A stretch of 64,000 nt of DNA from Nocardioides sp. WS12 (GCF_014108865.1 NZ_CP053928.1:2914001-2978000); one strand, 5' to 3'; shown: positions 22,892 to 32,683, numbered from the stretch's first letter. Made by a program: numbers and translations. The notes: generated by a model from the letters alone, not told the origin.

Positions 22892-23563
22892 ATGGCGAAG
22901 AAGAACTCGGACCTGATCCCCGGTGCCAAGAATCTCAAGGCGCTTCGCGGCGCGCTCGAGCACAGCGTCACCATTCAGATGACCCGGTTGCAGGAGGTCA
23001 TCGACGACCTCGTCACGCGAGGATCGCTGACCCGTGCCGAGGCTGACAAGCTGATCGATCAACTGGTGAGCACCAGCAAGGCGTACACCCATGCGCTGCT
23101 CGAGGTCGTGGAGACGGTCAGTGTCGAGACCCGCAAGAACATCGAGGCAGGTCTCACGTCCGCCACCGCTCCGGTGAAGGCCACGGCCAAGAAGCTCAAG
23201 GGCAAGGTCACGGGCAAGCCCAAGGAGAACGGCAAGAAGTCCAAGGGCAAGAAGGCTGGCAAGACGGGCGGGAAGTCCGCGAAGGTCAAGGCTGCCATCA
23301 AGGTTCCGGCGGTCAGGGTCAAGCTTCCGACGGTCAAGCCCAAACCGGTGGCCAAGACGCAGGCCCAGGCAGTGAAGGAGCCCAAGCTCGCGCTGGTGCA
23401 GCAGGACCCGATTCCGAACCTCGCCGACCTGAGCATCGCCAAGATCCGTCCCCTGCTCGCTGGCCTCACTCCCGCCGAGTTGAATCAGGTCCGTGGCCAG
23501 GAAGCGGCCGGCAAGGCACGCGTCAGCCTGATCGCCGAGATCGATCGTTCCCTGAAGGGCTAG
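22892..23563 (+). CDS. Lys/Ala-rich protein, phasin- or HU/H1-like
   Basis: A 223-residue protein in three parts. An N-terminal amphipathic helical segment (about 1-85, ending with THALLEVVETVSVETRK) resembles phasin/heparin-binding-type coiled coils. A strongly basic Lys/Gly/Ala/Pro middle (about 95-170) resembles histone H1-like tails. A short C-terminal helical domain (IAKIRPLLAGLTPAELNQVR) resembles helix-hairpin-like tails of other actinobacterial nucleoid proteins. A good AGGAGG site precedes the ATG. It may bind DNA or coat storage granules; the sequence does not decide. Its stop is only 3 nt from that of the convergent AAA+ gene. Confidence 0.75.
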   Translation: MAKKNSDLIPGAKNLKALRGALEHSVTIQMTRLQEVIDDLVTRGSLTRAEADKLIDQLVSTSKAYTHALLEVVETVSVETRKNIEAGLTSATAPVKATAKKLKGKVTGKPKENGKKSKGKKAGKTGGKSAKVKAAIKVPAVRVKLPTVKPKPVAKTQAQAVKEPKLALVQQDPIPNLADLSIAKIRPLLAGLTPAELNQVRGQEAAGKARVSLIAEIDRSLKG

Positions 23564-23566
23564 GTC

Positions 23567-24862
23567 TCAGAGGTAGTGGCCCGCCGCCGGAGCAGACGTG
23601 CGCCACGGCCCCGACGCTGCCTGCGTGAGGAGCGCTGAGGTCGTCACGTCGTCCGCGGTCTCGAGCACGGCCGCGCGCACGAGTTCCTTGAGGTCGGCGC
23701 CGGTCGCACCGTCGGTCGCCCGGGCGACGGCGTCCAGGTCCAGTGCGGTGTCGCACCAGACGAGGTAGCGCTCGAGGATTGCCCGACGTCCGTCGAGGTT
23801 GGGCGCCTCCATCCGGATGATGGTGTCGAAGCGCGAGGAACGTCGGGCCGCCTTGTCGATCTTGCGGTGGTCGTTGGTCGAGGCGATCACCACAACGCCC
23901 GTGCGGTCGGCCAGTCCGCCGTCCATGACGTTGAGGAATTCCCGCAGCCGGTGCGGGTTGGTCTGCCCGCGCTCGCCGGCGATCAGGTCGAGGTCGTCCA
24001 TCAGGATGAGGCAGGGTGACAGGTCGGCGGCGAGGTCGAACAGCTCGGTCAGGTAGTGCTCGGTGACGTAGGTGCCGGGGACCAGCACGGACGTCGTACC
24101 GAGGAGTTCGCTGGCCACGACCGTGCCGAGCTGGGTCTTTCCGGTGCCCGGCGGACCCACCAGGAGCAGGCCCGTGCTGGTGCCGAGTCCGCGTGCCTTC
24201 AAGTCGTCGGCGAGTTCGAGGACGCGATGAACGCGGCGGTCGACGGTGTGCCAGACGGAGTCGTCCAGCTTCAGCAGGTCGCGCGACGCCGGGGGAGTGG
24301 TCCACCGCTGGAGCACCAGTCCTGCGTTGTTCGAGCTGACCCGGTAGGCACCGCGGCGGTACGGCGACTCGGTGGTGCGGCAGGTCCGCAGGAATCCCTC
24401 GAAGAGGTCGGGCAGCAGCCCACTGTCCTGGGCGCGTCCCATCAGCTCCACGTCGGGCCCGTAGCGGTCCGGGGCAATCCGGATCACGACGGGCACGGCG
24501 GCCAGGGTCCCAGCCGGCAGCACGACCATCGCTGCAGAGAAGGCCTGCACGTCCCCACCGGCGGCCGGCACGGTCTCCGTGATGGCCGGGCGGCTCGGGA
24601 GGGCGCCGACGTGGTCGAGGGTCCACCGCGACTGTGCGTTGTGCAGCCAGTGGCCGACGGAGTGCGCGATCGGCGGCGCCGGCATCTCGCTGAGCACGAT
24701 CAGCTCGGTGGTGTCGACGCCGAGCGCCCTGGCGGCGTACTCGTAAGGGGTGGGCAGGACCGGGTCGCGCCGCTTGAACTCGCGGTCGATGGCGTCAGCC
24801 AGGAGTCGAAGGGCAGGCTTCGGAGCCTCCGTGAGGAGGTCGATTGCGTCGATGTCAGTCAT
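23567..24862 (-). CDS. AAA+ ATPase
   Basis: A soluble 431-residue ATPase of the classic AAA group. The N-terminal 200 residues have no recognised motif. Walker A is GPPGTGKT (236-243), Walker B LILMDDLDL (285-293), sensor 1 is within VVIASTNDHR, and the arginine-finger region is RRSSRFD. A small helical lid contains ATGADLKELVRAAVLE. It lies alone on the - strand between convergent and divergent neighbours, with a good AAGGTGGTGA ribosome-binding site. The N-terminal domain presumably picks the substrate (a protein to be remodelled). The partner is unknown. Confidence 0.85.
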   Translation of the reverse strand: MTDIDAIDLLTEAPKPALRLLADAIDREFKRRDPVLPTPYEYAARALGVDTTELIVLSEMPAPPIAHSVGHWLHNAQSRWTLDHVGALPSRPAITETVPAAGGDVQAFSAAMVVLPAGTLAAVPVVIRIAPDRYGPDVELMGRAQDSGLLPDLFEGFLRTCRTTESPYRRGAYRVSSNNAGLVLQRWTTPPASRDLLKLDDSVWHTVDRRVHRVLELADDLKARGLGTSTGLLLVGPPGTGKTQLGTVVASELLGTTSVLVPGTYVTEHYLTELFDLAADLSPCLILMDDLDLIAGERGQTNPHRLREFLNVMDGGLADRTGVVVIASTNDHRKIDKAARRSSRFDTIIRMEAPNLDGRRAILERYLVWCDTALDLDAVARATDGATGADLKELVRAAVLETADDVTTSALLTQAASGPWRTSAPAAGHYL

Positions 24863-24983
24863 GTGTCACCACCTTTGAGTGCGTCGGAACGGGGTTGTCG
24901 TGTGCGGCCAGGTCGCCGCGGCACAGTTGGCTAGTGTGCGTCCGAGTCGCTGTCACATGCCAATGGTTATCCGGGGGTCCGAC

Positions 24984-25598
24984 ATGAAGCTCGACCTGAA
25001 GCGGGAGCTCGATGCGTACCGGGCGCGGGCCGGACAGTTTCGCGTCGTCGATGTCCCGGCGCTGCAGTACCTGATGGTGGACGGCCACGGAGACCCGAAC
25101 ACATCGCCGGAGTACGCCGACGCGATCGCGGCCCTGTACCCCGTCGCCTACACGCTCAAGTTCGCCAGCAAGGTGGACCTCGACAAGGACTACGTCGTGA
25201 TGCCGCTCGAGGCCTTGTGGTGGGCAGACGACATGGCGTCGTTCACCTCAGTGCGGGACAAGTCGCAGTGGGACTGGACCGCGATGATCCTGACACCCGA
25301 ATGGATCACCGCTGAGTTGTTCGACGCCGCGGTGGGGAAGGTGCGCCGCAAGGGCAACCCGGACGCGCTGGACAAGGTGCGGCTGGAGACGCTGAAGGAG
25401 GGGACGTGCGTGCAGACCCTCCATGTCGGGTCGTACGACGACGAGGCTCCGGTCCTCGCCGCGATGCACGACGAGTTCATCCCCGGGGCCGGGTACGCGA
25501 TGACGGGCAAGCACCACGAGATCTACCTGAGCGATCCGCGGCGGGTGGAGCCGGCGAAGTTGCGAACGATCCTTCGCCAACCGGTGCAGCAGGGCTGA
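24984..25598 (+). CDS. GyrI-like small-molecule-binding domain protein
   Basis: A 204-residue single-domain protein related to the GyrI/SbmC/BmrR effector-binding (SHV) fold, in the long variant typical of YkoP/YozB-like proteins (PNTSPEYADAIAALYPVAYTLKF, PLEALWWADD). It has no HTH, so it is not a regulator alone. Related proteins bind or hydrolyse small toxic compounds. ATG 24984, after GGGGG, is preferred; ATG 24963 would add 7 residues. It is divergent from the AAA+ gene and convergent with serA. Confidence 0.82.
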   Translation: MKLDLKRELDAYRARAGQFRVVDVPALQYLMVDGHGDPNTSPEYADAIAALYPVAYTLKFASKVDLDKDYVVMPLEALWWADDMASFTSVRDKSQWDWTAMILTPEWITAELFDAAVGKVRRKGNPDALDKVRLETLKEGTCVQTLHVGSYDDEAPVLAAMHDEFIPGAGYAMTGKHHEIYLSDPRRVEPAKLRTILRQPVQQG

Positions 25599-25607
25599 TG
25601 CCCGGAG

Positions 25608-26801
25608 CTACCAGGTGCGTGCCCACACGCAGTGCTCGGAGCGGCTGAGGATCTCCAGCGTCTCGGCCGACAGTGGCTCCGAGGTGTCGCTGACGACGTA
25701 CCCGAGATGGTCCCTGGTCGAGAGGTGCTGGTCGATGACGTTGGCGCCAGCGGCGGCGAACGCCGCGTTCAGCTCGGCGAGCACGCCGGCGACGTTGTGG
25801 TGCAGGAAGCCGAGGCGGTGGCCGGCGGTGAGCGCCGGAGGCTGGACCAGGGGCAGGTTGACCGACAGTGCGGTGCTGCCCTCGAGCGCGAACTTGCTGA
25901 GCTTCTCGGCGACGAACCAGCCGATCTCCTCCTGCGCCTCCTGCGTGGAGCCGCCGATGTGCGGCGTCAGGATCACGTTGTCGAGGCCGCGCAACACGGA
26001 GTCGAACGGGTCGCCCTGGGCCTTCGGTTCAGTGGGGAAGACGTCGACGGCCGCACCGGCGATGTGGCCGGACTGGAGGTGGTCGCGCAGGGAGTCGTAG
26101 TCCACGACCATGCCGCGCGAGGCGTTGATGAACAGGGCACGCGGCTTCATGGCGGCGAACTCGTCGGCGCCGAAGAAGCCGGCGTTTCCGGGGCGTCCGT
26201 CGACGTGAAGGCTGACGACGTCGGCGACCTGGAGCAGTTCGTTCAGCGTCCGGACGCGGCGGGCGTTGCCATGGGCCGGGCGGTCGGCGTTGTCGTAGAA
26301 GACGACGCTCATCCCGAGCGCTTCGGCCACGGTCGAGAGCTGGGTACCGATGTTGCCGTACCCGACGATGCCGATCGTGCGGCCGCGGACCTCGTGGCTG
26401 CCACGGGCCGACTTGTCCCACTGGCCGTCGTGCATCCGCTGGATCTTCTCGGGCAGGCGGCGGGCCAGGGCGATGATCTCGCCGATGACGAGCTCCACGA
26501 CGCTGCGCGTATTGGAGTACGGCGCGTTGAAAACGCCGATGCCGAGCTCGGCGGCCGTCACCAGGTCGACCTGGGAGGTGCCGATGCAGAAGCAACCGAT
26601 GGCCCGGAGCCCCTGGGCTTCCTTGAGCACGCGAGTCGTGACGGTCGTGTTGGAGCGGATGCCCAGCAGGTCGACGTCGACCAGCGCGGCGAGCAGTTCG
26701 TCCTCCGACATGGCCCCGGACTGCACCTCCACCTGGTAGCCGCGGGCCTGGAGGACCTCAACGGCGGCGGGGTGGATGTTTTCGAGCAGCAGAGCCTTCA
26801 C
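25608..26801 (-). CDS. serA: D-3-phosphoglycerate dehydrogenase
   Basis: First step of serine synthesis. The protein is 397 residues from GTG 26801 ([17 protein letters not shown]), of the shorter E. coli-like type with one C-terminal ACT domain. The Rossmann motif is [12 protein letters not shown]. Catalytic Arg, Glu and His fall in NASRGMVVD, the EPKAQ segment and [13 protein letters not shown]. The ACT domain ([15 protein letters not shown], about 330-397) should give serine feedback. In-frame starts further upstream (to 26873) would run into the divergent DUF2200 gene and lack homology. Confidence 0.92.
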   Translation of the reverse strand: MKALLLENIHPAAVEVLQARGYQVEVQSGAMSEDELLAALVDVDLLGIRSNTTVTTRVLKEAQGLRAIGCFCIGTSQVDLVTAAELGIGVFNAPYSNTRSVVELVIGEIIALARRLPEKIQRMHDGQWDKSARGSHEVRGRTIGIVGYGNIGTQLSTVAEALGMSVVFYDNADRPAHGNARRVRTLNELLQVADVVSLHVDGRPGNAGFFGADEFAAMKPRALFINASRGMVVDYDSLRDHLQSGHIAGAAVDVFPTEPKAQGDPFDSVLRGLDNVILTPHIGGSTQEAQEEIGWFVAEKLSKFALEGSTALSVNLPLVQPPALTAGHRLGFLHHNVAGVLAELNAAFAAAGANVIDQHLSTRDHLGYVVSDTSEPLSAETLEILSRSEHCVWARTW

Positions 26802-26856
26802 GGTGCACACCGTACGGCGCCGAGGTGCTGTTGCGCGAAGCGCTAGCCTCCTGTGG

Positions 26857-27198
26857 ATGCACAGGATCTTCACGATCAGCTTCGCGTCGGTCCATCCCCA
26901 CTACGTCACCAAGGTGGAGAAGAAGGGCCGTACCGTCGCCGAACTGCACCAGGTGATCGAGTGGCTGACCGGTTTCGACGAGGCGGAGTTGCAGGCGCAC
27001 CTGGCTGCTGAGACGTCTTTCGAGGACTTCTTCGCTGCCGCTCGGCTGAACCCTGCCGCGTCGTTGATCACCGGTGTGGTGTGCGGGATCAAGGTCCAGG
27101 ACATCGAGGACCCGTTGATGCAGAAGATCCGCTACCTCGACAAGTTGGTCGACGAGCTGGCGAAGGGCAAGGCGATGGAGAAGGTCCTGCGGAGGTGA
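26857..27198 (+). CDS. DUF2200 family protein
   Basis: A 113-residue protein starting at ATG 26857 ([19 protein letters not shown]) and matching the whole DUF2200 family pattern, including [19 protein letters not shown] and the near-invariant C-terminal block [20 protein letters not shown]. The biochemical role is unknown for the family. TAGCCT 8 nt before the ATG, and no ribosome-binding site, suggest a leaderless transcript. The stop overlaps the next GTG start. Confidence 0.9.
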   Translation: MHRIFTISFASVHPHYVTKVEKKGRTVAELHQVIEWLTGFDEAELQAHLAAETSFEDFFAAARLNPAASLITGVVCGIKVQDIEDPLMQKIRYLDKLVDELAKGKAMEKVLRR

Positions 27199-27560
27199 AG
27201 CGGGTCGTTCTCGCGGTCGTTGGTGTCGTCGGTGTGTTGGTGGGGGCGGTGATCGTCGTCGGCCTCCTGAACCTGACGCTGTACGTCGAGGCGTCGGTCC
27301 CGTCGCGGAACGACCTGCCTGATCTGCCCGCCGGGCTCTCCATCGACAACGAGTCTGAGGGCTGCGGCTCGGGCAACTGCTATCGCGAGTTCGATGTCGT
27401 GGGGTCGGCCGACGAGACGGCCGAGTCCATCCTCGATCGGCTGCCTGCGGAGGAGTGCTCTGCGCACTCGCTGGTGGATCGTCGGCCGCTCTGTGTGGGC
27501 TTTCGACAGCAGGGCGACGTGGTTCGCGGGTACGTGTCGCTCGGCAAGTGGTCGGGCTGA
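27195..27560 (+). CDS. Small single-pass membrane or secreted protein, unknown
   Basis: A 121-residue protein whose GTG start overlaps the DUF2200 stop, with GGAGG just before it. The N-terminal hydrophobic segment (about residues 4-27, [20 protein letters not shown]) is an uncleaved anchor or signal. The exposed part has four Cys (CGSGNC, EECSAH, PLCVGF) that may form disulfides. No family is recognised. Coupling to DUF2200 suggests joint expression. Confidence 0.68.
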   Translation: MKRVVLAVVGVVGVLVGAVIVVGLLNLTLYVEASVPSRNDLPDLPAGLSIDNESEGCGSGNCYREFDVVGSADETAESILDRLPAEECSAHSLVDRRPLCVGFRQQGDVVRGYVSLGKWSG

Positions 27561-27914
27561 CCGCGCGCTCCCTCCTATGTCCATGTTCCGTCCACAGGGA
27601 GTGCTTCGGGCAGTGGTCGTCCAAAGGTGAGGGGAACGCGGCACCCGGGTGTCGGCGTGGATTTCTAACGTCCGGAACATGTCATCAAACACGCATCCGG
27701 TAGGTCCGTCGCGACATCCGTTGGGTCCGACGCTGGAGGACCTGCGGGCTTCTCGATCACGGACGGGGTGGCAACCAGCGGTGACGCGCGAGGCGGTCGT
27801 GCGCCTCGCGCTGCGCGAGTTCGTGGTCTGTGACGTCTGGTTCGAGTCGCGGCCAAGCAGGCAAGGCATGATCGACGATCTTCTTCTGAAGAGTTACTGG
27901 TGCTGCATTCGATC
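27561..27914. other. Intergenic stretch with no supported gene
   Basis: About 350 nt before the SOS promoter at 27915. One short + strand frame (27649-27945) is open, but it has no ribosome-binding site or family resemblance and runs through the LexA box. I see no hairpin, repeat or RNA gene here. Confidence 0.5.
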
Positions 27915-27943
27915 TTGTCTTCGAACAAGTGTTCGAGTAAAGT
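27915..27943 (+). promoter_or_regulatory. LexA-controlled leaderless promoter of the HNH gene and dnaE2
   Basis: -35 TTGTCT (27915-27920) and -10 TAAAGT (27938-27943) are separated by exactly 17 nt. A perfect LexA box, TCGAAC-AAGT-GTTCGA (27921-27936), fills that spacer. The start codon at 27950 is 7 nt past the -10, so the transcript should begin at the ATG. The layout matches that of the imuA' promoter. Confidence 0.88.
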
Positions 27944-27949
27944 GAATCC

Positions 27950-29290
27950 ATGGTGGCCCCCGAACTCACGCAAGCAGAGGTCGACGCTTTCGTCGACCGG
28001 TTGCGGGGTGCTGCCTGTCCGAAGGACCCGGCGAAGCTGATCGACCTGATTGCTGCGTTGGAGGATCTGAAGTCGGCTGCGTGTGCGGTGCAGGCCGAGG
28101 CGGCGGTGGCGTACGACGCGGCGCGGCGTTCTGTGCAGGCGGCGGTGGGTGTGCCGGTAGCTCGGCGGGGTCGTGGGGTGGCGGCGGAGATCGCGTTGGC
28201 CCGGCGCGAGTCGCCCCACCGGGGGCAGGTGCTGCTGGGTCTGGCGAAGGTGCTGCGCACCGAGATGCCGCACACGTTGGCTCGTCTGCGTGGCGGGCGG
28301 CTGAGTGAGTTCCGGGCGATGTTGATCGCCCGGGAGACCGCGTGTCTTGAGGTCGAGCACCGGATGTTCGTCGACGAGGAAATCTGCGCCGACCCCGCCG
28401 GACTGGAAGGTGTGGGGACCCGGGAGTTGGTCGGCAGGGTGAAGCGCCTGGTTGCCGAGCTCGACCCCGCTGCCGTGGTGAAGCGTGCCCGTCAGGCTGA
28501 GGCTGATCGCAATGTCACTGTGCGCCCGGCGCCGGACGCGATGGCCTACCTCAGTGGACTGATGCCGGTGGCCCAAGCGGTCGCTGCCTACGCGTCGTTG
28601 CGTAAGGACGCCGAGGCAGCACGCGCCGCTGGTGACCCGCGGTCCCTGGGGCAGTTGATGTCGGACCTGCTCCTGGCTCGGGTCACCGGTGTCCCCGACA
28701 CCGGCACCCCCGAGTCGGCGCCAGCGGTGCCGGTCACGGTGAACATCACGATGTCGGACGAGACCCTCGCTGGTGGGCATGCACCGGCCGAGGCTTCTGC
28801 CGACGGTGTCGCTGCCGAGGTGATCCCGGCCGAGGTCGCCCGGCACCTGATCGCAGGTGCGGCCGATGCTGGGGTGATCGCCTGGTTCCGGTGCCTGTAC
28901 CGCAATCGTCTGGGCCGGTTGGTCGCGATGAGTAGCAAACAGCGTCTGCATTCGCGGGCGATGGGGGAGTTCCTGGCCATCCGGGGTGCGGGGATCTGCG
29001 CGTCGCCGTACTGCGATGCCCCGATCCGGCACAACGACCACATCCACCCCGCCGATCACGGCGGTGAAACTTCCACCGGCAACGGGCAGGGCCTGTGTGA
29101 GGCCTGCAACCACGCGAAACAGGCACCCGGGTGGCGACAACACGTGGTCGGGCATCGACGGGATCGACAACAGGTCGAGACCATCACCCCGACCGGCCAC
29201 CGCTACACCTCGACCGCCCCGGCGCCGCCCGGTTGGCGCGAACCCCGCTACGTCCAGGTCGGCCCCGGCCGCTACGGCCTCGTGGCCTGA
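27950..29290 (+). CDS. DUF222 / HNH endonuclease domain protein (13E12 type), SOS-controlled
   Basis: A 446-residue member of the actinobacterial DUF222-HNH family. The helical DUF222 region covers about residues 20-300. The C-terminal HNH nuclease core has zinc-type Cys pairs (CASPYC and CEAC) around NDHIHPADHGGETSTGNG and ends NHAKQ. It begins directly at a LexA-controlled leaderless promoter and its stop is 9 nt before dnaE2, so it is the first gene of an SOS operon. The nuclease target is unknown for the family. LexA control of 13E12-type genes is, as I recall, also reported in Mycobacterium tuberculosis. Confidence 0.9.
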   Translation: MVAPELTQAEVDAFVDRLRGAACPKDPAKLIDLIAALEDLKSAACAVQAEAAVAYDAARRSVQAAVGVPVARRGRGVAAEIALARRESPHRGQVLLGLAKVLRTEMPHTLARLRGGRLSEFRAMLIARETACLEVEHRMFVDEEICADPAGLEGVGTRELVGRVKRLVAELDPAAVVKRARQAEADRNVTVRPAPDAMAYLSGLMPVAQAVAAYASLRKDAEAARAAGDPRSLGQLMSDLLLARVTGVPDTGTPESAPAVPVTVNITMSDETLAGGHAPAEASADGVAAEVIPAEVARHLIAGAADAGVIAWFRCLYRNRLGRLVAMSSKQRLHSRAMGEFLAIRGAGICASPYCDAPIRHNDHIHPADHGGETSTGNGQGLCEACNHAKQAPGWRQHVVGHRRDRQQVETITPTGHRYTSTAPAPPGWREPRYVQVGPGRYGLVA

Positions 29291-29299
29291 GAGCCGGTC

Positions 29300-32200
29300 A
29301 TGGGCTGGAACAACCCACCCGTCCCGTGGAGCGAGCTCGAGCGTCGGTTGTCTGGCCGTGCGCCGGCGATGGAAGCACCGGTCTCACGGCGCAAGCAGCC
29401 GCGCGTCGAACCCGAGCGGATCACACGACCCGAGCAGGCGACGCCGTACGCCGAACTTCATTGCCACAGCCATTTCAGCTTCCTGGACGGGGCAAGCTCG
29501 CCGGGCGACCTGGTCAAGGAAGCCACCCGTCTGGGCCTGTCCGGCCTCGCCCTCACCGACCACGACGGGTTCGCGGGTGCGCCACTGTTCGCCGAGGCAG
29601 GCACGGACTACTCCCTCCCGACCGTGTACGGCGCCGAGCTCACCCTCGACATCCACGCGACGCAGAACGGCGTACCCGATCCGGCTGGCAGCCACCTGCT
29701 GGTTCTCGCGCGCGGCGTGGAGGGCTACCACCGACTTTCCGGTGCGATCACCGAGGCAGGACTGCGTGCGCCGGAGAAGGGCAGCCCGGCGCATGATCTC
29801 GACGAGCTCGCCGAACGAGGCCGCGGCCACTGGATGATCCTGACCGGATGCCGCAAGGGCACGGTCAGGAAGGCGCTCGCCGCCGGTGGTCCGACACTGG
29901 CGGCCGCCGCGCTCGATGACCTCGTCGACCGCTTCGGCCGCGAGCACGTCGTGATGGAACTGATCGTCAGTGACCACCCCGGCGCCGACGAGACCAACGA
30001 CCTGCTGGCCAAGATTGCCGACCACCGGGGCATCCCGGTCGTGGCGACCGGCAACGTGCACCACGCGACCCCGGAGAAGCGGCGCCTGGCTGCGGCGATG
30101 GCAGCGGTCCGTGCCCGGCGGAGCATCGCCGAGCTCGACGGTTGGCTGGACCTCTCCGGTGGTGCCCACCTGCGCAGCGGTGAGGAGATGCTTCGCCGCT
30201 TCGCCCACCGTCCGGACGCGGTGCACCGTTCCGTCGTACTCGCTGAGGAACTGGCCTTCGACCTCCGGAAGGCCTCGCCCCGGCTGCCGAAGCAGGGGAT
30301 TCCGGAGGGGCACACGCAGAGCACGTGGCTGCGGGAGCTGACCGAGCGCGGGTTCGCGAACCGCTACGCGCATCTGCCGCATGCAGCGGCGGCCCGGGAG
30401 CGGATCGAGAAGGAACTCGACGTCATCAACCGCAAGGACTTCGCGGGCTACTTCATCATCGTCCACGACATCGTCGCGTTCGCCCGTCATGAGCGAATCC
30501 TCTGCCAGGGCAGGGGATCGGCGGCGAGTTCCGCGGTCTGTTACGCGCTGGGGATCACCGCCATCGACTCGGTCTACTACAACCTGCCGTTCGAGCGGTT
30601 CATCTCCGAGCACCGCGAGGAGGAGCCCGACATCGACGTGGACTTCGACTCCGACCGGCGCGAAGAGGTCATCCAGTGGGTCTACGAGACCTACGGACGT
30701 CGTAATGCTGCGCAGGTCTGCAATGTCATCACGTATCGCCCGCGGATGGCGGTGCGCGATGCCGCGAAGGCGCTCGGGTTCTCGGCCGGCCAGCAGGACG
30801 CCTGGTCGAAGTCGATCGACGGCTGGGGGAGCGAGGTCGAGAAGGGCCTCGGCATCCCTGTCCAGGTGGCCTCGCTGGCCGAGGAGTTGATGGGCGCGCC
30901 CCGCCACCTCGGTATCCACTCGGGCGGGATGGTGCTGACCGAGCGGCCGATCGGCGAGGTGTGTCCGATCGAGAAGGCGCGGATGCCGAACCGCACCGTG
31001 CTGCAGTGGGACAAGGACGGCTGCGAGTCGATGGGGCTGGTGAAGTTCGACCTGCTCGGCCTCGGGATGCTCGGTGCGCTCGACCACATGATGCGTCTGG
31101 TCGAGGAGCACCTCGGCACGCGCTGGACCTTCGAGACGATCCCGAAGGAGGAGCCCGAGGTCTACGACATGCTCGGTCGTGCCGACTCGATCGGTGTCTT
31201 CCAGGTGGAGTCCCGTGCCCAGATCGGCACCCTGCCGCGACTCAAGCCGCGTTCCTTCTACGACCTCGCGATCGAGATCGCCCTGATCCGGCCGGGACCG
31301 ATCCAGGGCGGTGCCGTCCATCCCTTCATCCGCCGCAAGACCGGGCGCGAGCCGGTGACCTACGAACACCCGCTGCTGATTCCCGTGCTGGAGCGCACCC
31401 TCGGCGTACCCCTGTTCCAGGAACAGTTGATGCAGATGGCGGTGGTCCTCGGCGATTGCACCCGCGACGACGCTGACCTGCTGCGTCGTGCGATGGGCTC
31501 CAAGCGCGGCATCGAGCGGATCGAACGGGTCAAGGACACCCTCTACGCCGGCATGGAACGCAAGGGTCTGGTCGGCGATGTGGCTGACGGGATCTACGTG
31601 AAGATCCTGTCCTTCGCCGGCTTCGGGTTCGCCGAGTCACACGCCCTCAGTTTCGCGCTGCTCGTCTACGCCTCCTCGTGGTTCAAGCTGCGCTATCCCG
31701 CGGTGTTCCTCGCCGGTCTGCTCCGCAACCAGCCGATGGGCTTCTACTCACCGCAGTCACTGGTCGCCGACGCCCGCCGCCACGGCGTGGAGGTACGTCG
31801 CCCCGACATCGCGCTCTCCGGCGCCCAGGCCGGCATGGAGCCCTGCGAGCCCGGTGACAAGGACGAGTTCCGGTACGACGACGCGCTGGCCGTGCGGCTG
31901 GGGCTGGATGCCGTGAAGGGGATCGGGAGCGAGGTCGCGGCTCGCATCGTTGCGGTGCGTGAGGAGGCGCCGTACGACGACCTGAGGGATCTCTCGCGCC
32001 GTGCGGGTCTGACAGCCGCCCAACTCGAGGCGCTCGCCACGGCAGGTGCCTTCGACGGGTTCGGGCTGGATCGCCGTCAGGCACTGTGGATGGCCGGCTA
32101 CTCGGAGACCGAAGCCCAGTTGCCGGGCAGCACGCCCACCCCCGGACCGCCGACGCTGCCGGGGATGAGCCCGATGGAGGTGACTCTCGCCGACCTGTGG

Positions 32201-32605
32201 GCGACCCGGATCTCCACTGACGTCCACCCGATCCAGCACTACCGGGAGATCCTCACGGCCGCCGGGATCAGGGCAGTGGGGGAGTTGCCCACCGCCGAGG
32301 CCGGCCGACGGGTGCACGTGGCTGGGCTGATCACCCACCGCCAGCGCCCCGGCACCGCCAGCGGGATCACGTTCCTCAACCTCGAGGACGAGACCGGGAT
32401 GCTCAACGTGGTCTGCTCTCCGGGCGTGATGCGGGTGCACCGCCAGGCCGCTCGCAACAAGGTGGCCGTCGTGATCCGCGGCCGCCTCGAACGCGAAGAC
32501 GGTGTCACCAACCTGTTGGCCGACCGGATCGAGTCGATCGACACCGTCCTGCCCGGCGCGGGTGCCGCGCTTCAGGCCCGCCAGTCCTCGCGCGACTTCC
32601 GCTGA
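29300..32605 (+). CDS. dnaE2: Error-prone DNA polymerase III alpha subunit DnaE2
   Basis: The catalytic polymerase of the ImuA'-ImuB-DnaE2 translesion mutasome, 1101 residues. It has an N-terminal PHP domain (AELHCHSHFSFLDGASSP), the polymerase core with the catalytic Asp motif PDIDVDFDSDRR, helix-hairpin-helix elements (GLDAVKGIGSEVAARI), and a C-terminal OB fold (VHVAGLITHRQRPGTASG). The length matches DnaE2 rather than the longer DnaE1. It has no promoter of its own in the 9-nt gap, so expression should depend on the LexA-controlled promoter before the HNH gene. Confidence 0.95.
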   Translation: MGWNNPPVPWSELERRLSGRAPAMEAPVSRRKQPRVEPERITRPEQATPYAELHCHSHFSFLDGASSPGDLVKEATRLGLSGLALTDHDGFAGAPLFAEAGTDYSLPTVYGAELTLDIHATQNGVPDPAGSHLLVLARGVEGYHRLSGAITEAGLRAPEKGSPAHDLDELAERGRGHWMILTGCRKGTVRKALAAGGPTLAAAALDDLVDRFGREHVVMELIVSDHPGADETNDLLAKIADHRGIPVVATGNVHHATPEKRRLAAAMAAVRARRSIAELDGWLDLSGGAHLRSGEEMLRRFAHRPDAVHRSVVLAEELAFDLRKASPRLPKQGIPEGHTQSTWLRELTERGFANRYAHLPHAAAARERIEKELDVINRKDFAGYFIIVHDIVAFARHERILCQGRGSAASSAVCYALGITAIDSVYYNLPFERFISEHREEEPDIDVDFDSDRREEVIQWVYETYGRRNAAQVCNVITYRPRMAVRDAAKALGFSAGQQDAWSKSIDGWGSEVEKGLGIPVQVASLAEELMGAPRHLGIHSGGMVLTERPIGEVCPIEKARMPNRTVLQWDKDGCESMGLVKFDLLGLGMLGALDHMMRLVEEHLGTRWTFETIPKEEPEVYDMLGRADSIGVFQVESRAQIGTLPRLKPRSFYDLAIEIALIRPGPIQGGAVHPFIRRKTGREPVTYEHPLLIPVLERTLGVPLFQEQLMQMAVVLGDCTRDDADLLRRAMGSKRGIERIERVKDTLYAGMERKGLVGDVADGIYVKILSFAGFGFAESHALSFALLVYASSWFKLRYPAVFLAGLLRNQPMGFYSPQSLVADARRHGVEVRRPDIALSGAQAGMEPCEPGDKDEFRYDDALAVRLGLDAVKGIGSEVAARIVAVREEAPYDDLRDLSRRAGLTAAQLEALATAGAFDGFGLDRRQALWMAGYSETEAQLPGSTPTPGPPTLPGMSPMEVTLADLWATRISTDVHPIQHYREILTAAGIRAVGELPTAEAGRRVHVAGLITHRQRPGTASGITFLNLEDETGMLNVVCSPGVMRVHRQAARNKVAVVIRGRLEREDGVTNLLADRIESIDTVLPGAGAALQARQSSRDFR

Positions 32606-32683
32606 GGGAGGGCGATTCGGGGGCGAGGATCCCGCTGCGGTAAGGTTCCCAGCGCTTCGAACGGCGATCCCGTACGAAGTGTT

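Noticed and set aside
27649..27945. 98-codon + strand frame before the HNH gene
   Set aside because: No ribosome-binding site or family resemblance, and it runs through the LexA box and promoter of the HNH gene.
29384..31369. 661-codon open frame on the - strand opposite dnaE2
   Set aside because: Antisense shadow of a strongly conserved polymerase gene, with no recognisable domain.
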